Origin: Streptomyces soli
GTDB taxonomy: Bacteria > Actinomycetota > Actinomycetes > Streptomycetales > Streptomycetaceae
DNA length: 64,000 nt
NCBI RefSeq assembly: GCF_003999195.1
Contig: NZ_RJVR01000327.1
Span: 25,472 to 89,471 of the forward strand
Direction: 5' to 3'
The position numbers and the translations under genes are program-made. Shown in pieces: positions 24,209 to 31,041 of this stretch (position 1 is its first letter; every line of letters begins with the position of its first letter). The notes under the pieces are model-generated. The model did not search any database, was not told the origin of the DNA, and worked only from the letters and a program-made list of their open reading frames with translations.

Positions 24209-24864
24209 ATGAACTCGCTCACCGAAAAGATCTCCCAGGCCGTAGCCCACCCGCTCACCGGCGACGACGACTTCGACATCCACAACGCCCTGCATGACGT
24301 CCTGGCCGAAATCGGCATGCGTCCCGAGGACAGCGGCGGGCCTGATCACCTTCCTGGGAGCCGACCCGATCGTCCCCTCCACCATCCGTCTGGGAGCCGT
24401 GCCGGCGCTGGGCATGACCGCCAAGTCCGTTGCCCTCGCGTCATTGTGGCGACACCGCGGGGGCGAAGGCCAAAGGAACCGCCGGCCGCCCGGCCCTGCC
24501 GCCCATCGGCGTCGTCAACGACTACGTTCTGTCGTGGCTGGCCACCACCGGAATCATCCGTGCCCTCATCCTGCGCGACACCCAGGGCGGCAGCTACAAG
24601 GTCAGCCTCAGCCTCAGCCGTGTGTCCGCCTGGATCCTCAGCCTCGGTGTCTTTGACCGTGGCTACGCCCATGAAGTCGCCGGCACAGGCGGCCCCGACT
24701 CCCAGCACGCCTACCTCGCCCCTGACCAATTCTCCGACCAGACCCCCTGCGGCCTCTACACCGGTGTCACGGACCAGGTCGTCATGTCCGCGACGCCAGG
24801 CCGCTTCCGGACGATTCTCGTCCCCCGCGGCAGCGGCGCCCCCGTCTGGCTGCCACAGCTCTAA
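24209..24864 (+). pseudogene. Decayed CaiB/BaiF-family CoA-transferase
   Basis: An ATG at 24209 starts MNSLTEKISQAVAHPLTG. After a frameshift near 24330 the second frame reads GLITFLGADPIVPSTIRLG and TAKSVALASLWR, an N-terminal segment of family III CoA-transferases. A third frame (about 24440-24864) holds the C-terminal part: ALPPIGVVNDYVLSWLATTG, GGSYKVSLSLSRVSAWILSL and YLAPDQFSDQTPCG. The middle of the protein is missing. With the preceding HCDH fragment it looks like a former acyl-CoA catabolic operon in decay. Confidence 0.75.
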
Positions 24865-25008
24865 CCCAGGCAATGCGTTGGCCTTCCGCAACGCTGGTCT
24901 CGACGCCCACCTGTCCACCGTGGCCAGCCTGCTTGACGGGGGACGGTCCTCCGGGCCGGTCGGCCACCGGCTGCACGTCCTGGACGCATGCCTCGCGCAG
25001 AACGCCGG

Positions 25009-25093
25009 TCAACGTGCCGGGGACCACTGACAGTCGTTCACGAGGCGTCGAGCCGATTCCGCAACTCCGGGGCGAGGTCCAGCTCTGCGGCCG
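25009..25093. repeat. Right copy of 85-bp direct repeat (native reductase 3' end)
   Basis: Contains the stop and last codons of the intact aldo/keto reductase plus 29 bp downstream. About 89% identical to 15350-15434 in the same orientation. Everything between the two copies appears foreign to the ung-reductase neighbourhood. Confidence 0.85.
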
Positions 25094-26021
25094 GAAGCAG
25101 CTCGTCGAGCTGGGCCACACTGCTCACGCCCAGGATCGGCAGCACCGGCACCGCCCCGCCGAGGAGCCAGGCCAGCACGACCTGGTTGGGGGTCGCGCCC
25201 AGCTCCGACGCCACTTCGCGGAGCACGCGCAGCCGCGCCGCCGAGCCGTCGTGCGCGTACTGGGCCAGGAGCGGCTTGTCGTCCCGCGTATAGGCACCCG
25301 CGATGAGCGTGGAATAGCCGAGCAGGATCAGGTCGGGCTGGGTGCCCGCGTAGTCCAGCAGCTGGTCGTCCACATGGCGCTGGCAGCCGAAGCGGGCCCC
25401 CTGCCGCGGCTTGAGGAAGGTGTGCCGCTGCTGCACGACCTGGTAGCCGGGCAGCCCGCGCTCGGCGGCGAGGCGGCGGGCCTCGGCGATGTGCCAGGCG
25501 GGGTGGTTGCTGACGCCGAGAGTGCCGACGGTGCCGTCGGCGACCAGGTCCGCGAAGGCTCCGACGGTCTCCTCCAGCGGGACGCGCCGGTCCTCGATGT
25601 GGGCGTAGTACAGGTCGATGCGGTCGGTGCCGAGCCGCTTCAGGCTGCCCTCGGCGCCCGCGCGAATGGTCTCGGCGGCCAGGCCCTCGGCGTTCCCGAG
25701 GTCGCCGTCGTCGTCGATCCAGCGGGTGCCGCGTGAGAGGTCCGGCCGGGCGCCGACCTTGGTGGCGACGACCATCCGGTCGCGGGCGCCGCGGTCGGCC
25801 AGCCAGCGGCCGAGGGCGAGTTCGCTCTCGTCGCCGGTGGCGCCGTCCACCCAGCAGGCGTAGTTGTTGGAGGTGTCGACGAAGGTGCCGCCAGCCTCCA
25901 TGAAGCGGTCGAGGATCGCGAACCCGGTCTTCTCGTCGACGGTCGTGCCGAAGGGCAGGACTCCCAGGCACAGCGCGCTGACCTCGGGGCCGGTCCCGCC
26001 GGCGAGTGTGCGATAGCGCAT
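25038..26021 (-). CDS. Aldo/keto reductase
   Basis: 327 aa (TIM barrel) from an ATG at 26021 with GGGAG 8 nt upstream. Catalytic tetrad residues are visible in FVDTSNNYACW (Asp, Tyr), VVATKVG (Lys) and LYYAHIED (His). The NADP-binding end is ILGVSSVAQLDELL. It reduces carbonyl compounds with NADPH; the substrate is unknown. It follows two SDR genes on the same strand, but a strong terminator separates them. Its 3' end is the original of the 85-bp sequence duplicated at 15350, which makes it the apparent target of island insertion. Confidence 0.93.
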   Translation of the reverse strand: MRYRTLAGGTGPEVSALCLGVLPFGTTVDEKTGFAILDRFMEAGGTFVDTSNNYACWVDGATGDESELALGRWLADRGARDRMVVATKVGARPDLSRGTRWIDDDGDLGNAEGLAAETIRAGAEGSLKRLGTDRIDLYYAHIEDRRVPLEETVGAFADLVADGTVGTLGVSNHPAWHIAEARRLAAERGLPGYQVVQQRHTFLKPRQGARFGCQRHVDDQLLDYAGTQPDLILLGYSTLIAGAYTRDDKPLLAQYAHDGSAARLRVLREVASELGATPNQVVLAWLLGGAVPVLPILGVSSVAQLDELLPAAELDLAPELRNRLDAS

Positions 26022-26040
26022 GGTGCGTACTCCCTGCGTA

Positions 26041-26092
26041 GAAAAAGGTGCACAGCCCCTGTTGCTGGTTGCTGTCAGGGACTGTGCACCTT
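26041..26092 (-). terminator. Rho-independent terminator after the SDR pair
   Basis: On the reverse strand AAGGTGCACAGTCCCTG (26092..26076) pairs with CAGGGGCTGTGCACCTT (26061..26045) at 16 of 17 positions around a 14-nt loop, followed by a T-run ending TTTTTC. It lies between the SDR stop (26128) and the reductase start (26021). Confidence 0.85.
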
Positions 26093-26127
26093 GGAGTACG
26101 GACGAGGGCAAGCCCTCCCGAACGGAC

Positions 26128-26886
26128 TCAGCCCACGAAGGCGTTGAGCTGGATGCCGCCGTCGATGACGAGGGTCTGGCCGGTGATCCAGCCGGCCGCG
26201 TCCGAGAGGAGGAAGGCGGCCGCGCCGCCGATGTCCTCGGGCACGCCGAGCCGCTTGAGGGGGTACGCGGCTGCCGCCTCCTCCTCGCGGCCCTCGTAGA
26301 GCGCGGCGGCGAACTTGGTCTTGACGACGGCCGGGGCGATGGCGTTGGCGCGGACGCCGGGGGCCATCTCGGCGGCGAGCTGGACCGTGAGGTTGATCAT
26401 CGCGGCCTTGCTGATGCCGTACGCGCCGATGAACGGGGAGGCATTGATGCCGGAGACGGAGGCGATGTTGACGATGGCGCCGCCGTGCTCCTTCTGCCAG
26501 GCCTTGTAGGTCTGCTGGGCGAAGCCGAGGGCGGAGACGACATTGGTCTCGAAGACCTTGCGGGCGACGCCGAGGTCGAGTTCGGCGATCGGGCCGAAGA
26601 CCGGGTTCGTACCGGCGTTGTTGACGAGGTAGTCGACGCGGCCGAAGGCCTTCATGGTGCGCGCGACGGCCTCCGCCTGGTGGGCCTCGTCGTGGGCCTT
26701 GCCGGCGACGCCGATGACGCGGTCGGAGCCGAGCCGCTCGACTGCCTCCTTCAGGGCGTCCTCGTTGCGGCCGGTGATGGTGACTCGGTCGCCACGGGCG
26801 ACGAGTGCTTCGGCGATGCCGTAGCCGATGCCACGGCTGGCGCCGGTGACGAGGGCGACGCGACCGCTGTCGGGCTGAGAAGTCAT
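26128..26886 (-). CDS. Short-chain dehydrogenase/reductase (classical SDR)
   Basis: 252 aa. Cofactor motif TGASRGIGYGIA (TGxxxGxG), NNAGTN, catalytic serine in NIASVSG and YGISK (Tyr-x3-Lys). C-terminal IDGGIQLNAFVG. The arginine in the TGRNEDAL turn suggests NADP(H). Close to FabG-like or 3-oxoacyl reductases of degradation clusters. Twenty bp separate it from the upstream FabG gene on the same strand, so the two form an operon closed by the terminator at 26041-26092. Its physiological substrate is unknown. Confidence 0.93.
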   Translation of the reverse strand: MTSQPDSGRVALVTGASRGIGYGIAEALVARGDRVTITGRNEDALKEAVERLGSDRVIGVAGKAHDEAHQAEAVARTMKAFGRVDYLVNNAGTNPVFGPIAELDLGVARKVFETNVVSALGFAQQTYKAWQKEHGGAIVNIASVSGINASPFIGAYGISKAAMINLTVQLAAEMAPGVRANAIAPAVVKTKFAAALYEGREEEAAAAYPLKRLGVPEDIGGAAAFLLSDAAGWITGQTLVIDGGIQLNAFVG

Positions 26887-26906
26887 TACGGGGTCTCCTG
26901 TGCGCG

Positions 26907-27668
26907 TCAGTTGAGCGGGCCGCCGGCCACGTACAGGACCTGGCCGGAGACGAAACCGGCGTCGTCGCCGGTGAAGAAGGCGATGGCGTTGGCGATGTCG
27001 TCGGGCTTGCCGACCCGCTGGACGGGGATCTGGGTGGCCGCTGCGGCCTGGAACTCCTCGAAGCCCATGCCGATGCGGGCGGCGGTGGCTGCGGTCATGT
27101 CGGTGACGATGAAGCCGGGGGCGACGGCGTTGGCGGTGACACCGAACTTGCCGAGCTCGAAGGCAAGGGTCTTGGTGAAGCCCTGCAGACCGGCCTTGGC
27201 GGCGGAGTAGTTGACCTGGCCGCGGTTGCCGAGTGCGGAGGAGGAGGACAGGTTGACCACGCGGCCGAACTTGGCGTCCACCATGTGCTTCTGGACGGCG
27301 CGGGTCATCAGGAAGGCGCCGCGCAGGTGCACGTTCATGACCGTGTCCCAGTCCGAGGCGCTCATCTTGAACAGCAGGTTGTCGCGGAGCACGCCCGCGT
27401 TGTTGACCAGGATCGTCGGCGCGCCCAGCTCCTCGGCGACGCGGGCGACCGCGGCTTCGACCTGGGCCTCGTCGGACACGTCGGCACCGACGGCGATGGC
27501 CTTGCCGCCCGCCGCCGTGATCTGCTCGACGGTGTCCTTGCAGGCGCCCTCATCGAGGTCGAGTACGGCGACGGCGCGGCCATCGGCGGCCAGGCGCACG
27601 GCCGTGGCGGCGCCGATGCCGCGCGCGGCCCCGGTGACGATCGCTACGCGCTGCTCGGTGGTCGACAT
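26907..27668 (-). CDS. 3-oxoacyl-ACP reductase-like SDR (FabG family)
   Basis: 253 aa. TGAARGIGAATA, DLDEGACKDT (an aspartate after strand 2, so NAD(H) is possible), NNAGVLRDNLLFKMS, NLSSSSALGNRGQVNYSAAK with Ser/Tyr/Lys triad, and C-terminal YVAGGPLN. The NNAGVLRDNLLFKM stretch is typical of FabG4-like reductases that accept CoA or ACP thioesters. It starts the two-gene SDR operon. The essential fabG of fatty-acid synthesis normally sits with fabI in Streptomyces, so this is likely an accessory copy. Confidence 0.92.
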   Translation of the reverse strand: MSTTEQRVAIVTGAARGIGAATAVRLAADGRAVAVLDLDEGACKDTVEQITAAGGKAIAVGADVSDEAQVEAAVARVAEELGAPTILVNNAGVLRDNLLFKMSASDWDTVMNVHLRGAFLMTRAVQKHMVDAKFGRVVNLSSSSALGNRGQVNYSAAKAGLQGFTKTLAFELGKFGVTANAVAPGFIVTDMTAATAARIGMGFEEFQAAAATQIPVQRVGKPDDIANAIAFFTGDDAGFVSGQVLYVAGGPLN

Positions 27669-27812
27669 CTGTTCTCCTCAGCCTGTGATTCAGCCCTGTG
27701 GTTCGGCCGCCGCGTCATGAGCGACCGCTTAGTAGGTCCCGTAGCCGAAACCGTAGGAGCGTCGTGACCCTGTGTCAACGCCAGCGCGGCCGATGTGGCT
27801 CAGCGCACCGCC

Positions 27813-28196
27813 TCAGCGCACCAGAAGATCCAGCAAGCGGTCCACTTCCCGCTCCGGGTCCGCGGTCAGCCCGGTGTGGATCGGCCCCGGCTGCACGATG
27901 GTGCTGCGCGGCGCGGTCAGCCAGCGGAACCGCCGCCCCGGATCTTCCCCGGCCGCCTGCCCGGCCATGTCGCCGCCGGCGCAGATGGCCTCGTAACCGC
28001 GCAGCGCGGCCCGTACGCCGTCCATGTCCACGTCGGCGTCCAGGCAGGCGAGGCGGGTCTCGTCCAGGTGCACCCGGGCCCCGAGGAAGGACTTGGCCCG
28101 GCAGTACACCAGCACCCCGGCATTGATCTGCTCGCCGCGCTCGATGCGCGGGACAACACGCACCAACGCGTACTCGAACACGTCCCGCCCGGTCAC
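27813..28196 (-). CDS. DUF3037 family protein
   Basis: 127 aa from a GTG at 28196 that overlaps the stop of the HipA-like kinase gene (GTGA). The sequence VFEYALVRVVPRIERGEQIN, then AGVLVYC, is the diagnostic beginning of DUF3037. The family has no known function but recurs directly after HipA-like kinase genes in actinobacteria. The short spacing shows translational coupling, so the two products probably act together, perhaps with this protein as substrate or regulator of the kinase (inference). The upstream extension to 28232 is rejected because it would lie inside the kinase gene. Confidence 0.88.
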   Translation of the reverse strand: MTGRDVFEYALVRVVPRIERGEQINAGVLVYCRAKSFLGARVHLDETRLACLDADVDMDGVRAALRGYEAICAGGDMAGQAAGEDPGRRFRWLTAPRSTIVQPGPIHTGLTADPEREVDRLLDLLVR

Positions 28197-29014
28197 TTCG
28201 CGGCCTTCCCCTCGACCCAGGTGCGCAGCCACTCCGGCGGCGGCTGTTTCTCCTTCTCCTGCGGCGCGAGCTTGATCCGCTCATGTACGGATCCCGCCCG
28301 GGCCAGCAGCACCTTCTCGTACGCCCGGCGCACCTCGTCGGGGCTCTCGAAGCCCGGCTCGTCCACCAGCCACTCGTCCGGGATGAGCGACGTGACCTCG
28401 CGCAGCAGCTCGCCGGTGACCTTCGGGGCCAGCGCCTGGGCGGCGGCGCCGATGTCCGGGGTGAAGCGGGACAGGGCGTGGTCGGAGGCGTCGTACGGCT
28501 TGTCGGCGGCCTGGTCGGCCGCCTTCCAGCTGTGGTGGAAGATCAGCGAGGCCCCGTGGTCGATCAGCCAGAGGTCCTTGTGCCAGACCAGCATGTTGGG
28601 GTTGCGCCAGGACCGGTCGACATTCCCGATGAGGGCGTCGAACCAGATCACGCGCCCGGCCTCTTCCGGCCCCACCCCGAAGACCAGCGGGTCGAAGCCC
28701 AGCGACCCGGGCAGGAAGTCCATGCCGAGGTTGAGGCCTCCACTGGCCTTCAGCAGGTCCTGCACCTCCTGGTCCGGCTCCCCCAGCGCGATCACCGGAT
28801 CGAACCAGAACCTCACCAGCTCCGGCACCCGCAACCCCAGCCGCCGGCCCAACTCCCCGGCGATCACCTCGGCCACCAGCGCCTTGCGGCCCTGCGCGGC
28901 CCCATGGAATTTGACGACGTACGTACCGAGATCGTCGGCCTCGATGACGCCCGGCACCGATCCGCCCTCCCGCAAGGGGGTCACGTAGCGGGTCCCTGTT
29001 ACTTCGGTGAGCAT
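28193..29014 (-). CDS. HipA-like kinase
   Basis: 273 aa. PI3/4-kinase-like HipA fold with a nucleotide lysine in TYVVKFHG, the catalytic-loop-like IGNVDRSWRNPNMLV (Asp and Asn) and the metal-binding LIDHGASL in place of DFG. It lacks the N-terminal HipA N1 subdomain and has no HipB antitoxin gene beside it; the partner is DUF3037 instead. It is therefore unlikely to be a classical HipBA toxin. The LysR-less, promoter-proximal stretch upstream (29015-29179) ends at the IS605 element, whose insertion may have altered this promoter. Confidence 0.85.
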   Translation of the reverse strand: MLTEVTGTRYVTPLREGGSVPGVIEADDLGTYVVKFHGAAQGRKALVAEVIAGELGRRLGLRVPELVRFWFDPVIALGEPDQEVQDLLKASGGLNLGMDFLPGSLGFDPLVFGVGPEEAGRVIWFDALIGNVDRSWRNPNMLVWHKDLWLIDHGASLIFHHSWKAADQAADKPYDASDHALSRFTPDIGAAAQALAPKVTGELLREVTSLIPDEWLVDEPGFESPDEVRRAYEKVLLARAGSVHERIKLAPQEKEKQPPPEWLRTWVEGKAAK

Positions 29015-29180
29015 CGCACCAGATTAACGACCTGGTGCACGATAGGGAGTGGATCAGCCTGCGGCGTCATGTGGCTTCGTTTGCAAGGCGCCGGGATGCG
29101 ATCAGGGTGGTTTCCTGTGGGCGTTCGCGCGTGCGATGGCTGCGCTGTGTACATACCCATACATGCGAGGGTCCACGGCG

Positions 29181-29330
29181 TGACTCCTCCCCCTCGTAAA
29201 CGAGGGGGCTTCTCGTTACGCCGGGTTGGCGTTGCGACGGACCAGCCCGGCCCGTAGAACGTTGGTGGCTCCCACCGTGTCGGCGTGCGCGTTGTGGCCG
29301 CACTCCTGACAGTGGAACTTCTCCTGGGTG
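29181..29330 (-). ncRNA. Putative omega RNA (TnpB guide RNA scaffold), approximate extent
   Basis: In IS605-family elements the reRNA/omega RNA is made from the 3' end of tnpB through the right-end hairpin and runs into flanking DNA, which serves as guide. Here the tnpB TAA (29216) is followed by the right-end hairpin (29208..29189) and the boundary near 29180. The guide would be the flanking bases from 29180 downward. Extent is inferred from family knowledge; no promoter is identified. Confidence 0.5.
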
Positions 29331-30430
29331 GGCCGGTTCTCCTTCGAGACGTGCCCGCAGTTGGGGCACGTCCGGGAGGTGTTGCGGGGGTCCACGGCGA
29401 TCACTTCCCGTCCGGCGCTTTCAGCCTTGGCGTGCAGGATCGTCAGGAACACCCCCCATCCGGCATCAGCAATGCTGCGGTTGAGTCCGGCCTTCGCCGT
29501 CGCCCCGTTGGGCAGGAATCCGCCCGGCCGGTCGGGGTCGGGCTTCGGTGCCGGGGCCTTGCCCATGTTGCGAATCTTGAGATCTTCGTGCGCGATGACG
29601 TCGTGCTCACGCACCAGTGCGAGCGCGGTCTTGTGCGCGTGGTCGAGTCGCTGGCGGCGCACCTTGCCGTGCAGCCCCGCGACCTTCTCCACCGCCCGCT
29701 GGTGGTTGTTGGTGCGGTCCTTGGCCTTGCGGCGCGGGAACCGCGACAACGCCTGCTGCGCGGCTTCGAGCCTCGCGGCGGCGGTGCGGGCGTGGCGCGG
29801 GTTGGGGACGAACCCGCCACTGGAGTCGGCGAGGAAGTTGGCGATACCCAGGTCGATTCCGACCACACTGCCGGTCGCGGGCAACGGGGTCGGCTGCTCC
29901 TGCTCGGCGGTCACCATGACGAACCACTTGCGGCCCTCGCGCTTCACGCTGACGGTCTTGACGTTGCCGACCACCGGTCGGTGCTGGTTAACCTTGACGT
30001 GGCCGACGCCCTGGAGGCGGACGCGGGTCACCGGGTCGTGCGGGGTGGAGTCCCACCGGCAGCCGTCCCCGTCTTTCGGGAACTCCACCGTGTCGAACCA
30101 GTTCACGCCACGAAAACGTGGGTATCCGGGCGTCTCGCCGGACTTCACCCGGCGGAAGAACGCGGCGAACGCCTTGTCCAACCGGCGCAGCGTCGCCTGC
30201 TGCGAGCTGAACGACCAACGTCCCTGACGTTCCGGGTCGAATGCCCGGATGTCCTTGAGCTGTGCGGACTGCATGCCGTACGTGACGCTGGTCTTCGACG
30301 GGTGCCGGTAGGCGTCGCGGCGCTCCTGCAAGGCACCGTTGTACAGGGAGCAGTGATCCCGCAGCATCTCGGTGAGTGCTTGGGTCTGGCCCATGGTGGG
30401 CCGCATGAGGAACTTGTACGTACGGATCAT
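29216..30430 (-). CDS. tnpB: RNA-guided endonuclease TnpB
   Basis: 404 aa from MIRTYKFLMRPTMGQ (ATG 30430, with GAGGGGGTGG upstream). The split RuvC triad is intact: Asp in VVGIDLGIANF, Glu in IAHEDLKIRNM and Asp in HADTVGATN. The zinc ribbon CPNCGHVSKENR, then CQECGHNAH, precedes the last motif. TnpB is a guide-RNA-directed DNA nuclease that favours element retention, cutting targets next to the TAM. A frame extension to 30490 overlaps tnpA and is unlikely. Completeness of all catalytic residues argues for a working enzyme. Confidence 0.93.
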   Translation of the reverse strand: MIRTYKFLMRPTMGQTQALTEMLRDHCSLYNGALQERRDAYRHPSKTSVTYGMQSAQLKDIRAFDPERQGRWSFSSQQATLRRLDKAFAAFFRRVKSGETPGYPRFRGVNWFDTVEFPKDGDGCRWDSTPHDPVTRVRLQGVGHVKVNQHRPVVGNVKTVSVKREGRKWFVMVTAEQEQPTPLPATGSVVGIDLGIANFLADSSGGFVPNPRHARTAAARLEAAQQALSRFPRRKAKDRTNNHQRAVEKVAGLHGKVRRQRLDHAHKTALALVREHDVIAHEDLKIRNMGKAPAPKPDPDRPGGFLPNGATAKAGLNRSIADAGWGVFLTILHAKAESAGREVIAVDPRNTSRTCPNCGHVSKENRPTQEKFHCQECGHNAHADTVGATNVLRAGLVRRNANPA

Positions 30431-30480
30431 CCGGCCCACCCCCTCCGGTCGAGTTCTCTTGATCATACTACACTTGGTGT

Positions 30481-30909
30481 ATGTCACCACGCTGGGAACC
30501 AGACCCCGATATCCGACGGGGAAATCACGTCGTCTACCACCTGCATGCCCATTTGGTGTTCGTGACCAAGTACCGGCGGGAGATCTTCGATGACCAGATG
30601 CTGACGCGCTGCGCGGCGGTCATGCGGGACGTGTGCGAGTCCTTCGAGGCCGAGCTGCACGAGTTCAACGGCGAAGGCGATCACGTACATCTGCTCGTGC
30701 ACTACCCGCCGAAGGTCGCCCTGTCCAAGCTGGTCAACAGCTTGAAGGGCGTCAGCTCCCGATACCTGCGGGCGGAATACACCGACCGGATCAACCGGAT
30801 CGGCACAGGGCCGGTGTTCTGGTCCCCGTCGTACTTCGCGGGGTCCTGCGGCGGCGCACGGCTGAGCATCGTCAAGGACTACATCGAGAACCAGAAGCGG
30901 CCAGCCTGA
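30481..30909 (+). CDS. tnpA: IS200-type Y1 HUH transposase TnpA
   Basis: 142 aa. The HUH motif appears as DHVHLLV and the single catalytic tyrosine in IVKDYIENQK near the C-terminus; YHLHAHLVFVTKYRREIF is the typical first strand-helix region. It excises and inserts single-stranded DNA by recognising the end hairpins. It is divergent from tnpB with 50 bp between starts, so promoters overlap. It can probably also act on the gene-less copy at 7999-8161, whose end hairpins are nearly identical. Confidence 0.93.
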   Translation: MSPRWEPDPDIRRGNHVVYHLHAHLVFVTKYRREIFDDQMLTRCAAVMRDVCESFEAELHEFNGEGDHVHLLVHYPPKVALSKLVNSLKGVSSRYLRAEYTDRINRIGTGPVFWSPSYFAGSCGGARLSIVKDYIENQKRPA

Positions 30910-31041
30910 CCGTTAAAACGGAGGCGCAGAGAGCTCCGGCGCTCCGCGCCTCCGGTCCAGGCATCGCATTCCCGCCCGGCCTGAAGGCCGGGATTCCCTG
31001 CGAAGATCAAGGGATGGACTTGACGGAGATTCCCCGGCAGG

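Larger units (their letters stand above)
29180..31005 (-). mobile_element. Complete IS605-type element (IS200/IS605 family)
   Basis: About 1,826 bp with divergent tnpB (leftward) and tnpA (rightward), the IS605 arrangement. The right end near tnpB has hairpin CCCCCTCG-TAAA-CGAGGGGG (29189-29208); the left end near tnpA has CCCGGCCTGAAGGCCGGG (30975-30992). There are no terminal inverted repeats or target duplication, as expected for single-strand HUH transposition. On the reverse strand the left end is immediately preceded by TTGAT (31010..31006), the same pentanucleotide used as target and TAM by ISDra2. Both genes look intact, so it may be active. It lies between the HipA-like kinase promoter and an S9 peptidase start. 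Confidence 0.9.
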
